Source: Acidobacteriota bacterium (GTDB taxonomy: Bacteria > Acidobacteriota > Vicinamibacteria > Vicinamibacterales > UBA823). From it: a stretch of DNA of 38,743 nucleotides. Both the position numbers and the translations under genes were made by a program. The notes below the pieces were generated by a model that saw only the letters and a list, made by a program, of their open reading frames with translations, searched no databases and was not told the origin of the DNA. Below are positions 1 to 7,553 of this stretch, in pieces. Each line of letters begins with the position of its first letter. The first letter of the stretch is position 1. The stretch is taken from positions 1 to 38,743 of the forward strand of contig PCAU01000002.1 of NCBI GenBank assembly GCA_002730735.1, given 5' to 3'.

Positions 1-747
1 CAGCGAATAGCCCACGATGAAGAAGATCGCGAGGCTGCCAACGACGGTCATTATGTATTTCAATAAATTAAAAAGAATTTCGAAGCCGAAGCGCGCGGTT
101 ACACTGAAAATTAAACAGGCTACGCCTAACGGTGCCACTTTCATTACCAAGCCGATAATGGCGATTGTGACTTGGCCGAGGCTTTCAAGAAAATTCAGTA
201 ACGGCTGCCCTTTTTCCTTGGGCACGATGGTCAGCCCAACCCCGATCATTAAGGCGAAAAAAATGACGGCGAGCATCTCGCCATTGGCCGCAGCCTGGAC
301 CGGATTACGGGGCACAATCCGTACGAATAGATCAATGCCAAATGCCCCGTCGGCGAGTCCCATTGCGTCCGAGTCACCTTGGTAGGTCTCCATAAGCCGT
401 TGGGTCACTGAGGCGTCGAGTCCCTCGCCCGGCTTCATGAGATTGACGGCTGTCAGACCTAAGACCGTTGAGAGCGCCGTCAAGCTCAGGAAGCTCAACA
501 TCGCGACAACACCAATGCGTCCTAGGCGTTTAAGGCTACCTAACCCTGCAATCCCAACCGACAACGTCGACACGATGAGTGGAATGACCACCATGATCAA
601 CGCGTTCAACCAGACACGCCCGATCGGTTCAGTCACCGAACTCACAAATTGTTCTGTCGCGGGAGAGCCATCCGTTGACAAGTTGATGACGATGCCGAGC
701 ACCGCACCAACTATCAGGCCCAGGAGGATTTTTGTGTGAAGAGCCAT
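1..747 (-). CDS. SDF-family Na+:dicarboxylate/amino-acid symporter (partial, 3' end beyond window)
   Basis: This gene encodes the first 249 residues of a dicarboxylate/amino acid:cation symporter of the SDF (DctA/GltP) family, an inner-membrane carrier that imports acidic substrates with Na+ or H+. The protein begins MALHTKILLGLIVGAVLG and continues through several hydrophobic segments. It contains the family-typical stretch around ALIMVVIPLIVSTL (about residues 49-62) and an amphipathic segment before PKEKGQPLLNF. The reading frame is open to base 1, so the C-terminal half, with the substrate-binding hairpins, is outside the window. The ATG at 747 lies 10 bases after the stop of the PhoU-like gene on the same strand, so the two are probably co-transcribed. 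The substrate cannot be told from this half; glutamate, aspartate or C4-dicarboxylates are the family norm. Confidence 0.85.
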   Translation of the reverse strand, partial: MALHTKILLGLIVGAVLGIVINLSTDGSPATEQFVSSVTEPIGRVWLNALIMVVIPLIVSTLSVGIAGLGSLKRLGRIGVVAMLSFLSLTALSTVLGLTAVNLMKPGEGLDASVTQRLMETYQGDSDAMGLADGAFGIDLFVRIVPRNPVQAAANGEMLAVIFFALMIGVGLTIVPKEKGQPLLNFLESLGQVTIAIIGLVMKVAPLGVACLIFSVTARFGFEILFNLLKYIMTVVGSLAIFFIVGYSL

Positions 748-757
748 AATGTGATGA

Positions 758-1438
758 TTACACACCTGTCAAGACGTCTTCATCATAGTAATCGACTTTG
801 TGTAAGGGCATGACCACACTAGAGAGCACGTTCAGCACATGCCCACCGATCCGTTTGTAATAGCGTGTGGCTAAGACTAGCACGGTTGTAGTGCTTGCAT
901 CGTAGTCCGATTGACTGATCCGTCTGACAAGCGCGTCGCACCGATGAGCAGCATCCCGACCCTGGTGAATCAATTCAATTGCTCGTTCACGATTGGATGA
1001 TGCGAACACTTCCGCCGCCACCTGAAAGGAGGTTTCCACGCCTTGCCGAATTTCCTGCAATTCCTGCACGAGCGCATCTTTAGGTAATGGTCCTGAACGA
1101 ATATCGACGACCTCTGCCAAGTTTTTAGCGTAGTCGCCGAGACGTTCGACGTCCTTCACAAGACTCATTAACAATAGCGAATAGGGAACATCAGGCGTCT
1201 TGCCTTGAATAGAAAGGTGTGACACGACTTTTTTCCGAATTTCGCGCTCCAGCTTGTTCACTTGCACATCGTCTTCGTAAATGCGAGTGCGATCTTCAGC
1301 CGAAGTTTTTTCTCCAAAGCAAATCCCACCAGCTGACAAGGTCATATTGCAGGTCAACTGAAGCATCTCCTTGAAAGAGGCGCCCATGGTATGAAGTGGA
1401 TTATCAGCGCGGAAAATACTAAGTAGTTCGCTGAGCAT
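758..1438 (-). CDS. PhoU-domain regulator of the adjacent Na+/phosphate symporter
   Basis: This is a 226-residue all-helical protein of the PhoU family, which usually regulates phosphate uptake and is often paired with, or fused to, NptA-type Na+/Pi symporters. PhoU folds carry two repeats, each with an E/DxxxD metal motif. The first is present here (D96-V-E98-R-L-G-D102). The second reads K195-R-I-G-G199, so both acidic positions are lost. The ATG at 1438 is preferred because it follows a very strong Shine-Dalgarno (AGGAGG, five bases upstream); an in-frame GTG at 1444 sits inside that ribosome-binding region. The gene lies 15 bases downstream of the symporter gene. Its probable role, inferred from context, is to gate or sense flux through that symporter. 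Confidence 0.85.
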   Translation of the reverse strand: MLSELLSIFRADNPLHTMGASFKEMLQLTCNMTLSAGGICFGEKTSAEDRTRIYEDDVQVNKLEREIRKKVVSHLSIQGKTPDVPYSLLLMSLVKDVERLGDYAKNLAEVVDIRSGPLPKDALVQELQEIRQGVETSFQVAAEVFASSNRERAIELIHQGRDAAHRCDALVRRISQSDYDASTTTVLVLATRYYKRIGGHVLNVLSSVVMPLHKVDYYDEDVLTGV

Positions 1439-1453
1439 TCTCACCTCCTCCTC

Positions 1454-2614
1454 TCACTTTAATAACTGCGTTACATATATCAGCAGTGCTGGAAAACCGT
1501 AAAACATAGTCGCGACATAGAACAGAGCTAACTTCTTGGACCTAACAGCCGCCGCTGCAAGCATTCTGGCGGCCTGCAGTGGCACCTGACGAATCCTTCT
1601 AACGGGATAAATCAGTATCGTTCCGCTAAGGTTGAAAAACAAGTGCACTATGGCGATCTCGACCCCAGCCAAAGCATTCGGTCCGGACACGGCCAACGCG
1701 GCACCCATCGCAGTTATGGTCGTTCCGATGTTTGCACCGATCGTAATCGGAAACGCCTGTTCTAGCTTGAGGACGCCAGCGGCAGCTAACGGAACCATAA
1801 TTGACGTCGTAATCGAACTCGATTGCACCATGACGGTAACGATGACCCCAATCGCCATCGCGAACACCGCACTTGAACCAAGCGCACTGGCCACCGCGGT
1901 TTCGATGCGTGAGATTACCAAGGAACGCATCAATTTTACGATTAGCCAAAGTGCTACAAAGATCAGCGCCGCGCTGATACCGACCAAGAAAAAAGCTTGT
2001 CCCCACTCTACGTTGAATATTGCTTCCGCTAAGCTCTGGATAGGGGTAAAAGCAAAGCTCAACAATGCCTTGAATGGGCTCTCATATGTGAAACTACCTA
2101 TTCCGACAACTACCGTAGACAAGAATCTTGCAGTGCTCTGCAGATAGCCTGTCATTAATTCCAATGGCAGTAAGACCATTACCGCCAAGATGTTAAAGAA
2201 GTCATGGCAGCCGGCCATCGAGAACGCTCTTTCGAACTCGTCGCGCCGTCCCATGTGCGCCAATGAGACAACCGTACAGGTAACCGTCGTCCCAATATTG
2301 GCACCCATAATCATCGGAACAGCATTAGCTAACGGCAGAGGGTTGTCCGGTGCGGCTACCAGTCCAACGATCATGGACGTCGACACCGATGAACTCTGCA
2401 CTAGCGTTGTGGCCAGCACCCCTACGAAGATCCCGACAAAGGGATTTGCAGTCAGACTGAAGAAGCTGTCTAGGAAATCTGTACCGAACAGCTTGAATCC
2501 ATCGCCGAGCCCTTTGACGCCAAGCAAAAATACGAAAAGTAAAAACACAACCGACAGAACCCGTCGGATGACAGATGTGAGTTCTTGCTTTTCAGACGAT
2601 GTGTGTCTTGTCAT
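1454..2614 (-). CDS. Na+/phosphate symporter, NptA/PNaS family
   Basis: This gene encodes a 386-residue inner-membrane carrier of the Na/Pi cotransporter family (PF02690 type), which couples phosphate uptake to the sodium gradient. The inverted-repeat architecture of the family is clear. QSSS occurs at residues 73-76 and again at 264-267, and GANIGTT occurs at 104-110 and 293-299; these motifs form the Pi and Na+ sites. About eight hydrophobic segments are visible. Unlike many bacterial homologues of 540-600 residues, there is no C-terminal PhoU domain; that function is supplied by the separate gene immediately downstream. Because arsenate is a phosphate analogue, the nearby ArsJ-like gene may be relevant, but that link is only an inference. 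A near-consensus promoter lies about 120 bases upstream. Confidence 0.9.
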   Translation of the reverse strand: MTRHTSSEKQELTSVIRRVLSVVFLLFVFLLGVKGLGDGFKLFGTDFLDSFFSLTANPFVGIFVGVLATTLVQSSSVSTSMIVGLVAAPDNPLPLANAVPMIMGANIGTTVTCTVVSLAHMGRRDEFERAFSMAGCHDFFNILAVMVLLPLELMTGYLQSTARFLSTVVVGIGSFTYESPFKALLSFAFTPIQSLAEAIFNVEWGQAFFLVGISAALIFVALWLIVKLMRSLVISRIETAVASALGSSAVFAMAIGVIVTVMVQSSSITTSIMVPLAAAGVLKLEQAFPITIGANIGTTITAMGAALAVSGPNALAGVEIAIVHLFFNLSGTILIYPVRRIRQVPLQAARMLAAAAVRSKKLALFYVATMFYGFPALLIYVTQLLK

Positions 2615-2646
2615 TCAGCTTTACGAACTGAGTGAAGGAAGGAAAA

Positions 2647-2699
2647 GTACGAACGTCCCTTTTAAGATTGTGGGTTCGGAGAGTCTTGGACGTTCATAC
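2647..2699. repeat. Imperfect inverted repeat in the symporter leader
   Basis: Arms at 2647-2658 and 2688-2699 pair in 11 of 12 positions, with a perfect core of GAACGTCC against GGACGTTC. In the minus-strand transcript this would form a leader hairpin with a loop of about 29 bases, between the predicted transcription start (about 2729) and the ATG at 2614. It could be an RNA structure affecting translation or an operator. No known riboswitch class is recognised. Confidence 0.4.
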
Positions 2700-2735
2700 A
2701 CCGCAGGAAAAAACGACCTGCAAAAAACCGTGGGG

Positions 2736-2764
2736 ATTCTAGGTCAGGCGTATAGGATTGTCAA
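2736..2764 (-). promoter_or_regulatory. Sigma-70-type promoter for the Na+/Pi symporter-phoU-SDF operon
   Basis: On the minus strand a perfect TTGACA (-35, 2764-2759) is separated by 17 bases from TAGAAT (-10, 2741-2736), which matches the consensus at five of six positions. The predicted start is near 2729, leaving a leader of about 115 bases before the symporter ATG. No Pho box of the enterobacterial type was recognised around it. Confidence 0.65.
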
Positions 2765-2803
2765 GGCGAAAACTACAAGATATAGACAAAAAAGTTAAAT
2801 GTA

Positions 2804-2872
2804 CCACAAGATGTTGAAAGATATGGACTAATCCTGATTTTGCTCGATGCAAGCGGAAAATCGATCTTGTGG
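2804..2872. repeat. Spaced 9-bp inverted repeat in the intergenic gap
   Basis: CCACAAGAT (2804-2812) is mirrored by ATCTTGTGG (2864-2872), 51 bases apart. It lies upstream of the symporter promoter and downstream of the dehydrogenase gene. It could be a pair of half-sites for a regulator or chance. The rest of the 324-base gap (2615-2938) holds no gene that I can support. Confidence 0.25.
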
Positions 2873-2891
2873 GCCTATTGCCCGCGACGAG

Positions 2892-2926
2892 GGTCAAGGG
2901 GGCAACCTCTCGCCGCCCCCTTAACC
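2892..2926 (-). terminator. Terminator-like hairpin after the PQQ dehydrogenase gene
   Basis: A 12-bp stem (2892-2903 with 2915-2926, one G-U pair, GC-rich core AAGGGGGC/GCCCCCTT) encloses an 11-base loop. It starts 13 bases past the stop codon of the dehydrogenase gene. There is no U-tract on either strand, so it may block exonuclease decay or act together with Rho rather than being a classical intrinsic terminator. Confidence 0.45.
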
Positions 2927-2938
2927 GTTCGCTGCGCT

Positions 2939-5020
2939 TTAAGGTAGAGCCATGGCGGCCAGCCCGTCACTGAGTTGAACGATGACGTGCTGTTTGCCTT
3001 CATGTACCCAGGTCGACATGCCATACCGGGTGGTCCCAGGAATTTCAACAGCACCCAAACGGTCCCCAGTGCGCTTGTCGATCGCGAAGATGTGCGGGAT
3101 ACCATCACTGGTCTGACCAGAAGCGAAGAGGAGTGTGGGTGTCACGGTCATCGCAGCGTGGCCACGTCTTCCAGGATTACTAGGCACGTTGTTGACTCCC
3201 TGCAGGAGAGGGTGGTTGCGGATGGCTTCCTGCTGTTCTTCTGACGCATCGCCGTTCGGGATCACCCAAAGGTACTCGCCGGTGTTTAGGTCGATTGCAC
3301 TGATCCGCCCGATGGGTCCCTTCCAGATCGAAAGACCGTCGATACTTTCCGGGTTGGCGCCAGAACGCCGGCCCCCGCCACCACCCATGCGGCTACGGGA
3401 AAAGGCGACGACGGTCGTCCCGGTTTGGGCTGGGCCCTCTTGCGGGGAATCAATACCAGGGGCCACTGATACGTCACTGCAACCGCTATGTGACGTAATG
3501 AAGATAACCCCTGACTGTGGGTCAGCTACGGGCGGACCGGAGATGTTCACACCGCCCGTACCCCCGGGGCAAACACGGGCTGGTCCGAGCCCTTGCTCGT
3601 TACCAATATGCGTGGGCGGATTGAAGAGAGGTGCGAAGGAATTTTCTCGTTGCGCAACGGCCAACGCGCGCTGTCTGATATCTGGGGTGTAGTCAATCAG
3701 GTGTTCCTCGGTACGCCCCTGTAGGTCGAATGGCGCTGGTTTAGTCGGGAACGGCTGTGTTGGCGAGAGTCGCTCGCCCGGCACGTTCGATTCAGGCACT
3801 TCACGTTCCTCGATTGGCCAGATGGGTTCTCCGGTCTCTCGGTTCAACGCGTACAGGAACGCCTGCTTAGTAGCTTGGTAGATACCCTTGATTTCCTGGC
3901 CATCAACGGTGACGTCCAAAAGGACCGGAGCCGTTGGGGTGTCGTAGTTCCAAATATCGTGATGCACCATTTGGTAGTGCCATGCCCGTTCACCAGTTTT
4001 AACGTCCAGTGCGATGAGACTTGCGGAAAAAAGATTATCGCCAGGGCGGAACCCACCATAAAAGTCCAGCGTGGCACTGTTGGTAGGGATGTAGACCAAG
4101 CCAAGCTCAGGGTCGGCTGACATGGGTGCCCAGGAAGAAACATCACCCGTCCACATCCAGGCGTCGTTTAACCAGGTCTCGTGACCGACTTCTCCAGGCC
4201 GTGGAATGACGTTGAACTTCCACAGAAAATCACCGGTCCGTGCGTCGTAACCCAGAATGTCTCCCGGCACCATTTCCTGCCGGGTCTGGTTGTAGCCTTG
4301 CTCAGCTGAGTTACCCACGACGACCACATCGTTGACGACGATCGGTGGTGAGGAACTGGTGATGTAGCCAAGCTCAAGGGGGATCCCGGTGTATGGGTCG
4401 TAGGGCTGATTCGCGTTGAGCCAGGGACCCCAGTCCTGGATTAAATCTGCGACGAGGTCGACCGTGCCGGTTTGTCCAAAACCTTCGATCGGCACGGGCG
4501 CACCCCAATTCTCAAGCGGTCGTCCTGTTTCTGCGTCTAACGCGTGCAAGAAGAATGCTGGGCTAGTGATGAAGATGACCCCGCGGCCGTCGACCTTGGC
4601 ATAGGCGACGCCCTTACCATAACCCTGCCGCATGGAATACTCGAAGCGGGGAGTGTTCGGCTCGGTGAAGCTCCACAGCAGTTCGCCTGTCTCTGGGTCG
4701 AGAGCGATCACATGACGGCGATTACCGGTGACCGTGATCAGTTTGCCACCAACATAACTCGCCGTGGCGCGGTTGGTGCTGGGCCCAAAACTTGATGCGT
4801 CCCACTCCCATGCCACCTCGAGGAACTCAAAATTTGATGCGTCGATCTGGTCCGCTGGGGAATAGCGTGTGTGCCAGGCATCCCCACCGAGGTATGGCCA
4901 CTCAGTATTTTCGCTCGCGGGGTCCTGCGCTCCGGCGACCATGGGTAGGGTCAGCAGGATGGTACAGGTGAGGGCGAGCCACATCCACAGTAGTCTTGAG
5001 CTTTGCCTCTTGCTTCTCAT
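2939..5020 (-). CDS. Secreted PQQ-dependent dehydrogenase (quinoprotein glucose dehydrogenase-like)
   Basis: This 693-residue protein has an N-terminal signal peptide (hydrophobic core about residues 10-30, likely cleavage near AGA/QDP). An eight-bladed quinoprotein propeller follows, with repeated W/LD-x-x-TG-x-x-x-W blade motifs (for example [12 protein letters not shown] near 107-118). HHDIWNYD (353-360) and the [14 protein letters not shown] segment (about 384-397) match the active-site Asp and Lys regions of membrane glucose dehydrogenase. The protein should oxidise a sugar or alcohol in the periplasm, passing electrons to quinone or cytochrome. No N-terminal five-helix membrane anchor and no CxxCH haem motif are visible, so the partner must be another protein. 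The ATG at 5020 is preferred over the GTG at 5023, since AGGAGG ends four bases before the ATG. The gene is transcribed alone and diverges from the ArsJ-like gene. The substrate is unknown. Confidence 0.85.
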   Translation of the reverse strand: MRSKRQSSRLLWMWLALTCTILLTLPMVAGAQDPASENTEWPYLGGDAWHTRYSPADQIDASNFEFLEVAWEWDASSFGPSTNRATASYVGGKLITVTGNRRHVIALDPETGELLWSFTEPNTPRFEYSMRQGYGKGVAYAKVDGRGVIFITSPAFFLHALDAETGRPLENWGAPVPIEGFGQTGTVDLVADLIQDWGPWLNANQPYDPYTGIPLELGYITSSSPPIVVNDVVVVGNSAEQGYNQTRQEMVPGDILGYDARTGDFLWKFNVIPRPGEVGHETWLNDAWMWTGDVSSWAPMSADPELGLVYIPTNSATLDFYGGFRPGDNLFSASLIALDVKTGERAWHYQMVHHDIWNYDTPTAPVLLDVTVDGQEIKGIYQATKQAFLYALNRETGEPIWPIEEREVPESNVPGERLSPTQPFPTKPAPFDLQGRTEEHLIDYTPDIRQRALAVAQRENSFAPLFNPPTHIGNEQGLGPARVCPGGTGGVNISGPPVADPQSGVIFITSHSGCSDVSVAPGIDSPQEGPAQTGTTVVAFSRSRMGGGGGRRSGANPESIDGLSIWKGPIGRISAIDLNTGEYLWVIPNGDASEEQQEAIRNHPLLQGVNNVPSNPGRRGHAAMTVTPTLLFASGQTSDGIPHIFAIDKRTGDRLGAVEIPGTTRYGMSTWVHEGKQHVIVQLSDGLAAMALP

Positions 5021-5163
5021 CACTCCTCCTCGAATTCTGTTGAGCGAACGGGAAGTAGATCGTCGAAATTCTAACCCAGTCAGGGAGATATAGGGGAAAC
5101 GGTGCTAACCTTTCTTTTGTATACCCAGTTTGCCCAGAGCGGTTGAAGCGCATATCACAAGCG

Positions 5164-6387
5164 ATGAATACTCGTGGTTACGTCATTGTTACCGCCTCGT
5201 ATTGGGCTCTGACCTTGACGGATGGTGCGCTCCGTATGCTGGTGACGTTGTACTTTCACCAGCTTGGTTACACTTCGCTCGACCTTGCCCTACTCTTTCT
5301 TCTCTACGAGTTTTGCGGCATTCTCACCAACTTGCTTGGTGGGTGGCTTGCGGCACGCTTAGGTCTGCGCGTCACACTCCTGGCCGGCTTGTGGTTGCAA
5401 GTCGTGGCCTTGCTGATGCTCTCGTTCGTGCAGCCAACGTGGACACTGGTGTTATCAGTTGGCTATGTAATGGCCGCTCAGGCGCTCTCGGGTATCGCTA
5501 AGGACTTAATGAAGTTGAGTTCCAAGAGTGCCGTCAAATCTTTTGTGTCTGGACAAGATGCATCCACTTTGTTTCGATGGGTTGGCTGGTTGACTGGCTC
5601 CAAGAATGCTCTCAAAGGATTGGGTTTCTTTATGGGCGGCGTGATGTTGGACACAATCGGTTTTTCCTTTTCGCTCTGGGTCATGGCTGGCGGACTCTTG
5701 GCCGTTTTGGTGCTGGCGACAGGGCAGCTAACGAGAGACCTTGGCAGGAGTAAGCGCCAAGTGACCTTTTCACAGATATTTTCCAGACGCCCCGCAATCA
5801 ATATTCTTTCACTTGGTCGTCTCTGTCTGTTCGGTTCACGTGACGTTTGGTTCGTCGTGGCACTGCCGCTATTTTTAATCGATGTGATGGGCTGGAGCTT
5901 CGCGTGGGTCGGTGCCTGTCTCGCAAGTTGGATTATCGGCTACGGCTTGGTGCAAGCGGTTGCGCCTAAGGCTTTGAGTATTGCTGGCGAGTCAGTCATA
6001 ACTGCTCGGACAGCTCAAATCTGCGGCAGCGTGTTGATAGTGGTGTCTGGCGGTCTAGCCATGGGTGCCTCGAATGTTATGCCGTCGATTGGCGTAGTGC
6101 TCACAGGTCTTGCCGCGTTCGGTATTGTCTTTGCTCTAAACTCATCCGTGCATTCGTATCTGGTGCTGGCGTACGCTGAATTTGATACGGTGGCAATGGA
6201 CGTTGGTTTTTATTACATGGCCAATGCGGCAGGACGGTTGCTCGGCACGTTGATGTCGGGATGGTTATACCTGGAGACCGGACTGGCAGGGTGTTTATGG
6301 ATGTCTATGGGTTTGGTTGTAACGGCCACCGGCCTTATGTTCGCCTTGCCGCCCATTAAGTATGCATCGGCGCCGACATCGAAATGA
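5164..6387 (+). CDS. arsJ: ArsJ-like organoarsenical efflux MFS permease
   Basis: This is a 407-residue, roughly 12-helix major facilitator protein. Several stretches match what I know of ArsJ: the N-terminal YVIVTASYWALTLTDGALRM, then AQALSGIAKDLMKLSSKSA, GSKNALKGLGFF and FGSRDVWFVVALPLFL. ArsJ extrudes 1-arseno-3-phosphoglycerate, made when a GAPDH uses arsenate in place of phosphate, and so confers arsenate resistance. The ATG at 5164 gives an N-terminus aligned with the family; an in-frame TTG at 5143 would add seven residues. No strong Shine-Dalgarno is visible for either. A GAPDH gene, arsR, arsC or acr3 would be expected next to arsJ, but none is in this window. A related sugar-phosphate-type MFS substrate remains possible. 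Confidence 0.78.
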   Translation: MNTRGYVIVTASYWALTLTDGALRMLVTLYFHQLGYTSLDLALLFLLYEFCGILTNLLGGWLAARLGLRVTLLAGLWLQVVALLMLSFVQPTWTLVLSVGYVMAAQALSGIAKDLMKLSSKSAVKSFVSGQDASTLFRWVGWLTGSKNALKGLGFFMGGVMLDTIGFSFSLWVMAGGLLAVLVLATGQLTRDLGRSKRQVTFSQIFSRRPAINILSLGRLCLFGSRDVWFVVALPLFLIDVMGWSFAWVGACLASWIIGYGLVQAVAPKALSIAGESVITARTAQICGSVLIVVSGGLAMGASNVMPSIGVVLTGLAAFGIVFALNSSVHSYLVLAYAEFDTVAMDVGFYYMANAAGRLLGTLMSGWLYLETGLAGCLWMSMGLVVTATGLMFALPPIKYASAPTSK

Positions 6388-6573
6388 GCGGTTGCGCAAG
6401 CATCGCGCGCGTAATCGCGAACATTTACTGCTGCCCTCCCGAGAGATCACCAGCACGCTGGTGCTGACGTCTATGCAAGTTCGGAAGACGCTCGAAGAGA
6501 CGATCTCGATCCGTCGCGACGTCGTCCTTATCGGAACGCGTGTACGCGCCCATGTCGAGATTCTCTCTCACCG

Positions 6574-7341
6574 TCATTTCGAGGAACACCCGACGGCCTG
6601 CAGGGTAACGTCCGCCGTCTCGAGCGCGGCCTTGAGTTTCTCGGTGAGCCGTTCCGCCCCCTGGGTGTCGCCGTGCACGCAGACCGTTTCGGCGGCGAGG
6701 GTGACAGTCGAGCCGTCAGTCGCCTGGACCGTGCCTTTGAGCACCATCTGGAGCACGCGTGAGACGACCCGCTCAGGGTCATGGATCACCGTCGCAGCCT
6801 CTCGACGTGAGGCCAGAGCACCGTCGGGTGTATAGGCGCGGTCGGCGAACGCCTCCGCCGCGACCCTGAGGCCGGCAGCACGTCCGGCGATGAGAAGTTC
6901 CGAGCCTGCTAGGCCGAAGAGGATCAACGAACGGTCAAGGGTAGCAACGCCGCGTGCAATCGCGGCCGCGATGTCGGCGTCGCGCGCGGCCAGATTGTAG
7001 AGCGCACCGTGCGCCTTGACGTGCTGTAGCCGCGTCCCCTCGGCTGCGGCGAGGCCGGCGACCGCGCTGACTTGATACATGACGAAGTCCTCAACCTCGT
7101 CCGGTGTCACCTTCATCTCGCGTCGCCCGAATCCGACCAGGTCGGGAAACCCCGGATGCGCGCCAATCGCCACGCCAGACGCGAGAGCCAGTCGGATCGT
7201 CCGTCGGATCACCGAGGGATCCCCGGCGTGAAAGCCGCAGGCAATGTTCGCCGACGTGATGCTCCGCATCACGCACTCGTCGTTGCCGATGGTGTAGGAG
7301 CCGAACGACTCCCCCATGTCGCAATTGAGGTCGATTCTCAT
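6574..7341 (-). CDS. pxpA: 5-oxoprolinase subunit A, LamB/YcsF family
   Basis: This gene encodes 255 residues, the normal family length. It begins MRIDLNCDMGESFG, the diagnostic N-terminus of LamB/YcsF proteins. Further family motifs are ACGFHAGDP, GAHPGFPDLVGFGRR, HVKAHGALYN and ETVCVHGDT. PxpA works with PxpB and PxpC to hydrolyse 5-oxoproline (pyroglutamate) to glutamate using ATP, in the cytoplasm. Neither pxpB nor pxpC is next to it, which is unusual. The gene is on the same strand as the TonB receptor and follows it after 212 bases, so it may be read from the same promoter, though that gap is large for one operon. Its GC content is high, like that of the receptor. The ATG at 7341 lacks a clear Shine-Dalgarno. 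Confidence 0.88.
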   Translation of the reverse strand: MRIDLNCDMGESFGSYTIGNDECVMRSITSANIACGFHAGDPSVIRRTIRLALASGVAIGAHPGFPDLVGFGRREMKVTPDEVEDFVMYQVSAVAGLAAAEGTRLQHVKAHGALYNLAARDADIAAAIARGVATLDRSLILFGLAGSELLIAGRAAGLRVAAEAFADRAYTPDGALASRREAATVIHDPERVVSRVLQMVLKGTVQATDGSTVTLAAETVCVHGDTQGAERLTEKLKAALETADVTLQAVGCSSK

Positions 7342-7553
7342 GAAGAAAGTTGGGTCAGCACTTGGTGGGGAGGAGCCGAAGTGTGGAATTCAGCCTTCGC
7401 CCAGCCCGATCGTAGACAACCCGACGGCGTTGTCAAGTCACGCGAGAGGCTGGCAGCATCGGGGAAGTGCCCCCGCCTTTGCACGGACGCCAGTAGCTGC
7501 CTTGCCTGATCTGTCAGACCTGTCCGTAGCCCTATGAGTTCTTCCGCAGCCTG

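Noticed and set aside
6388-6573. att-like copy of the ssrA 3' end as left border of an island
   Set aside because: No stretch resembling the tmRNA 3' end was found there, so integration at ssrA remains unproven.
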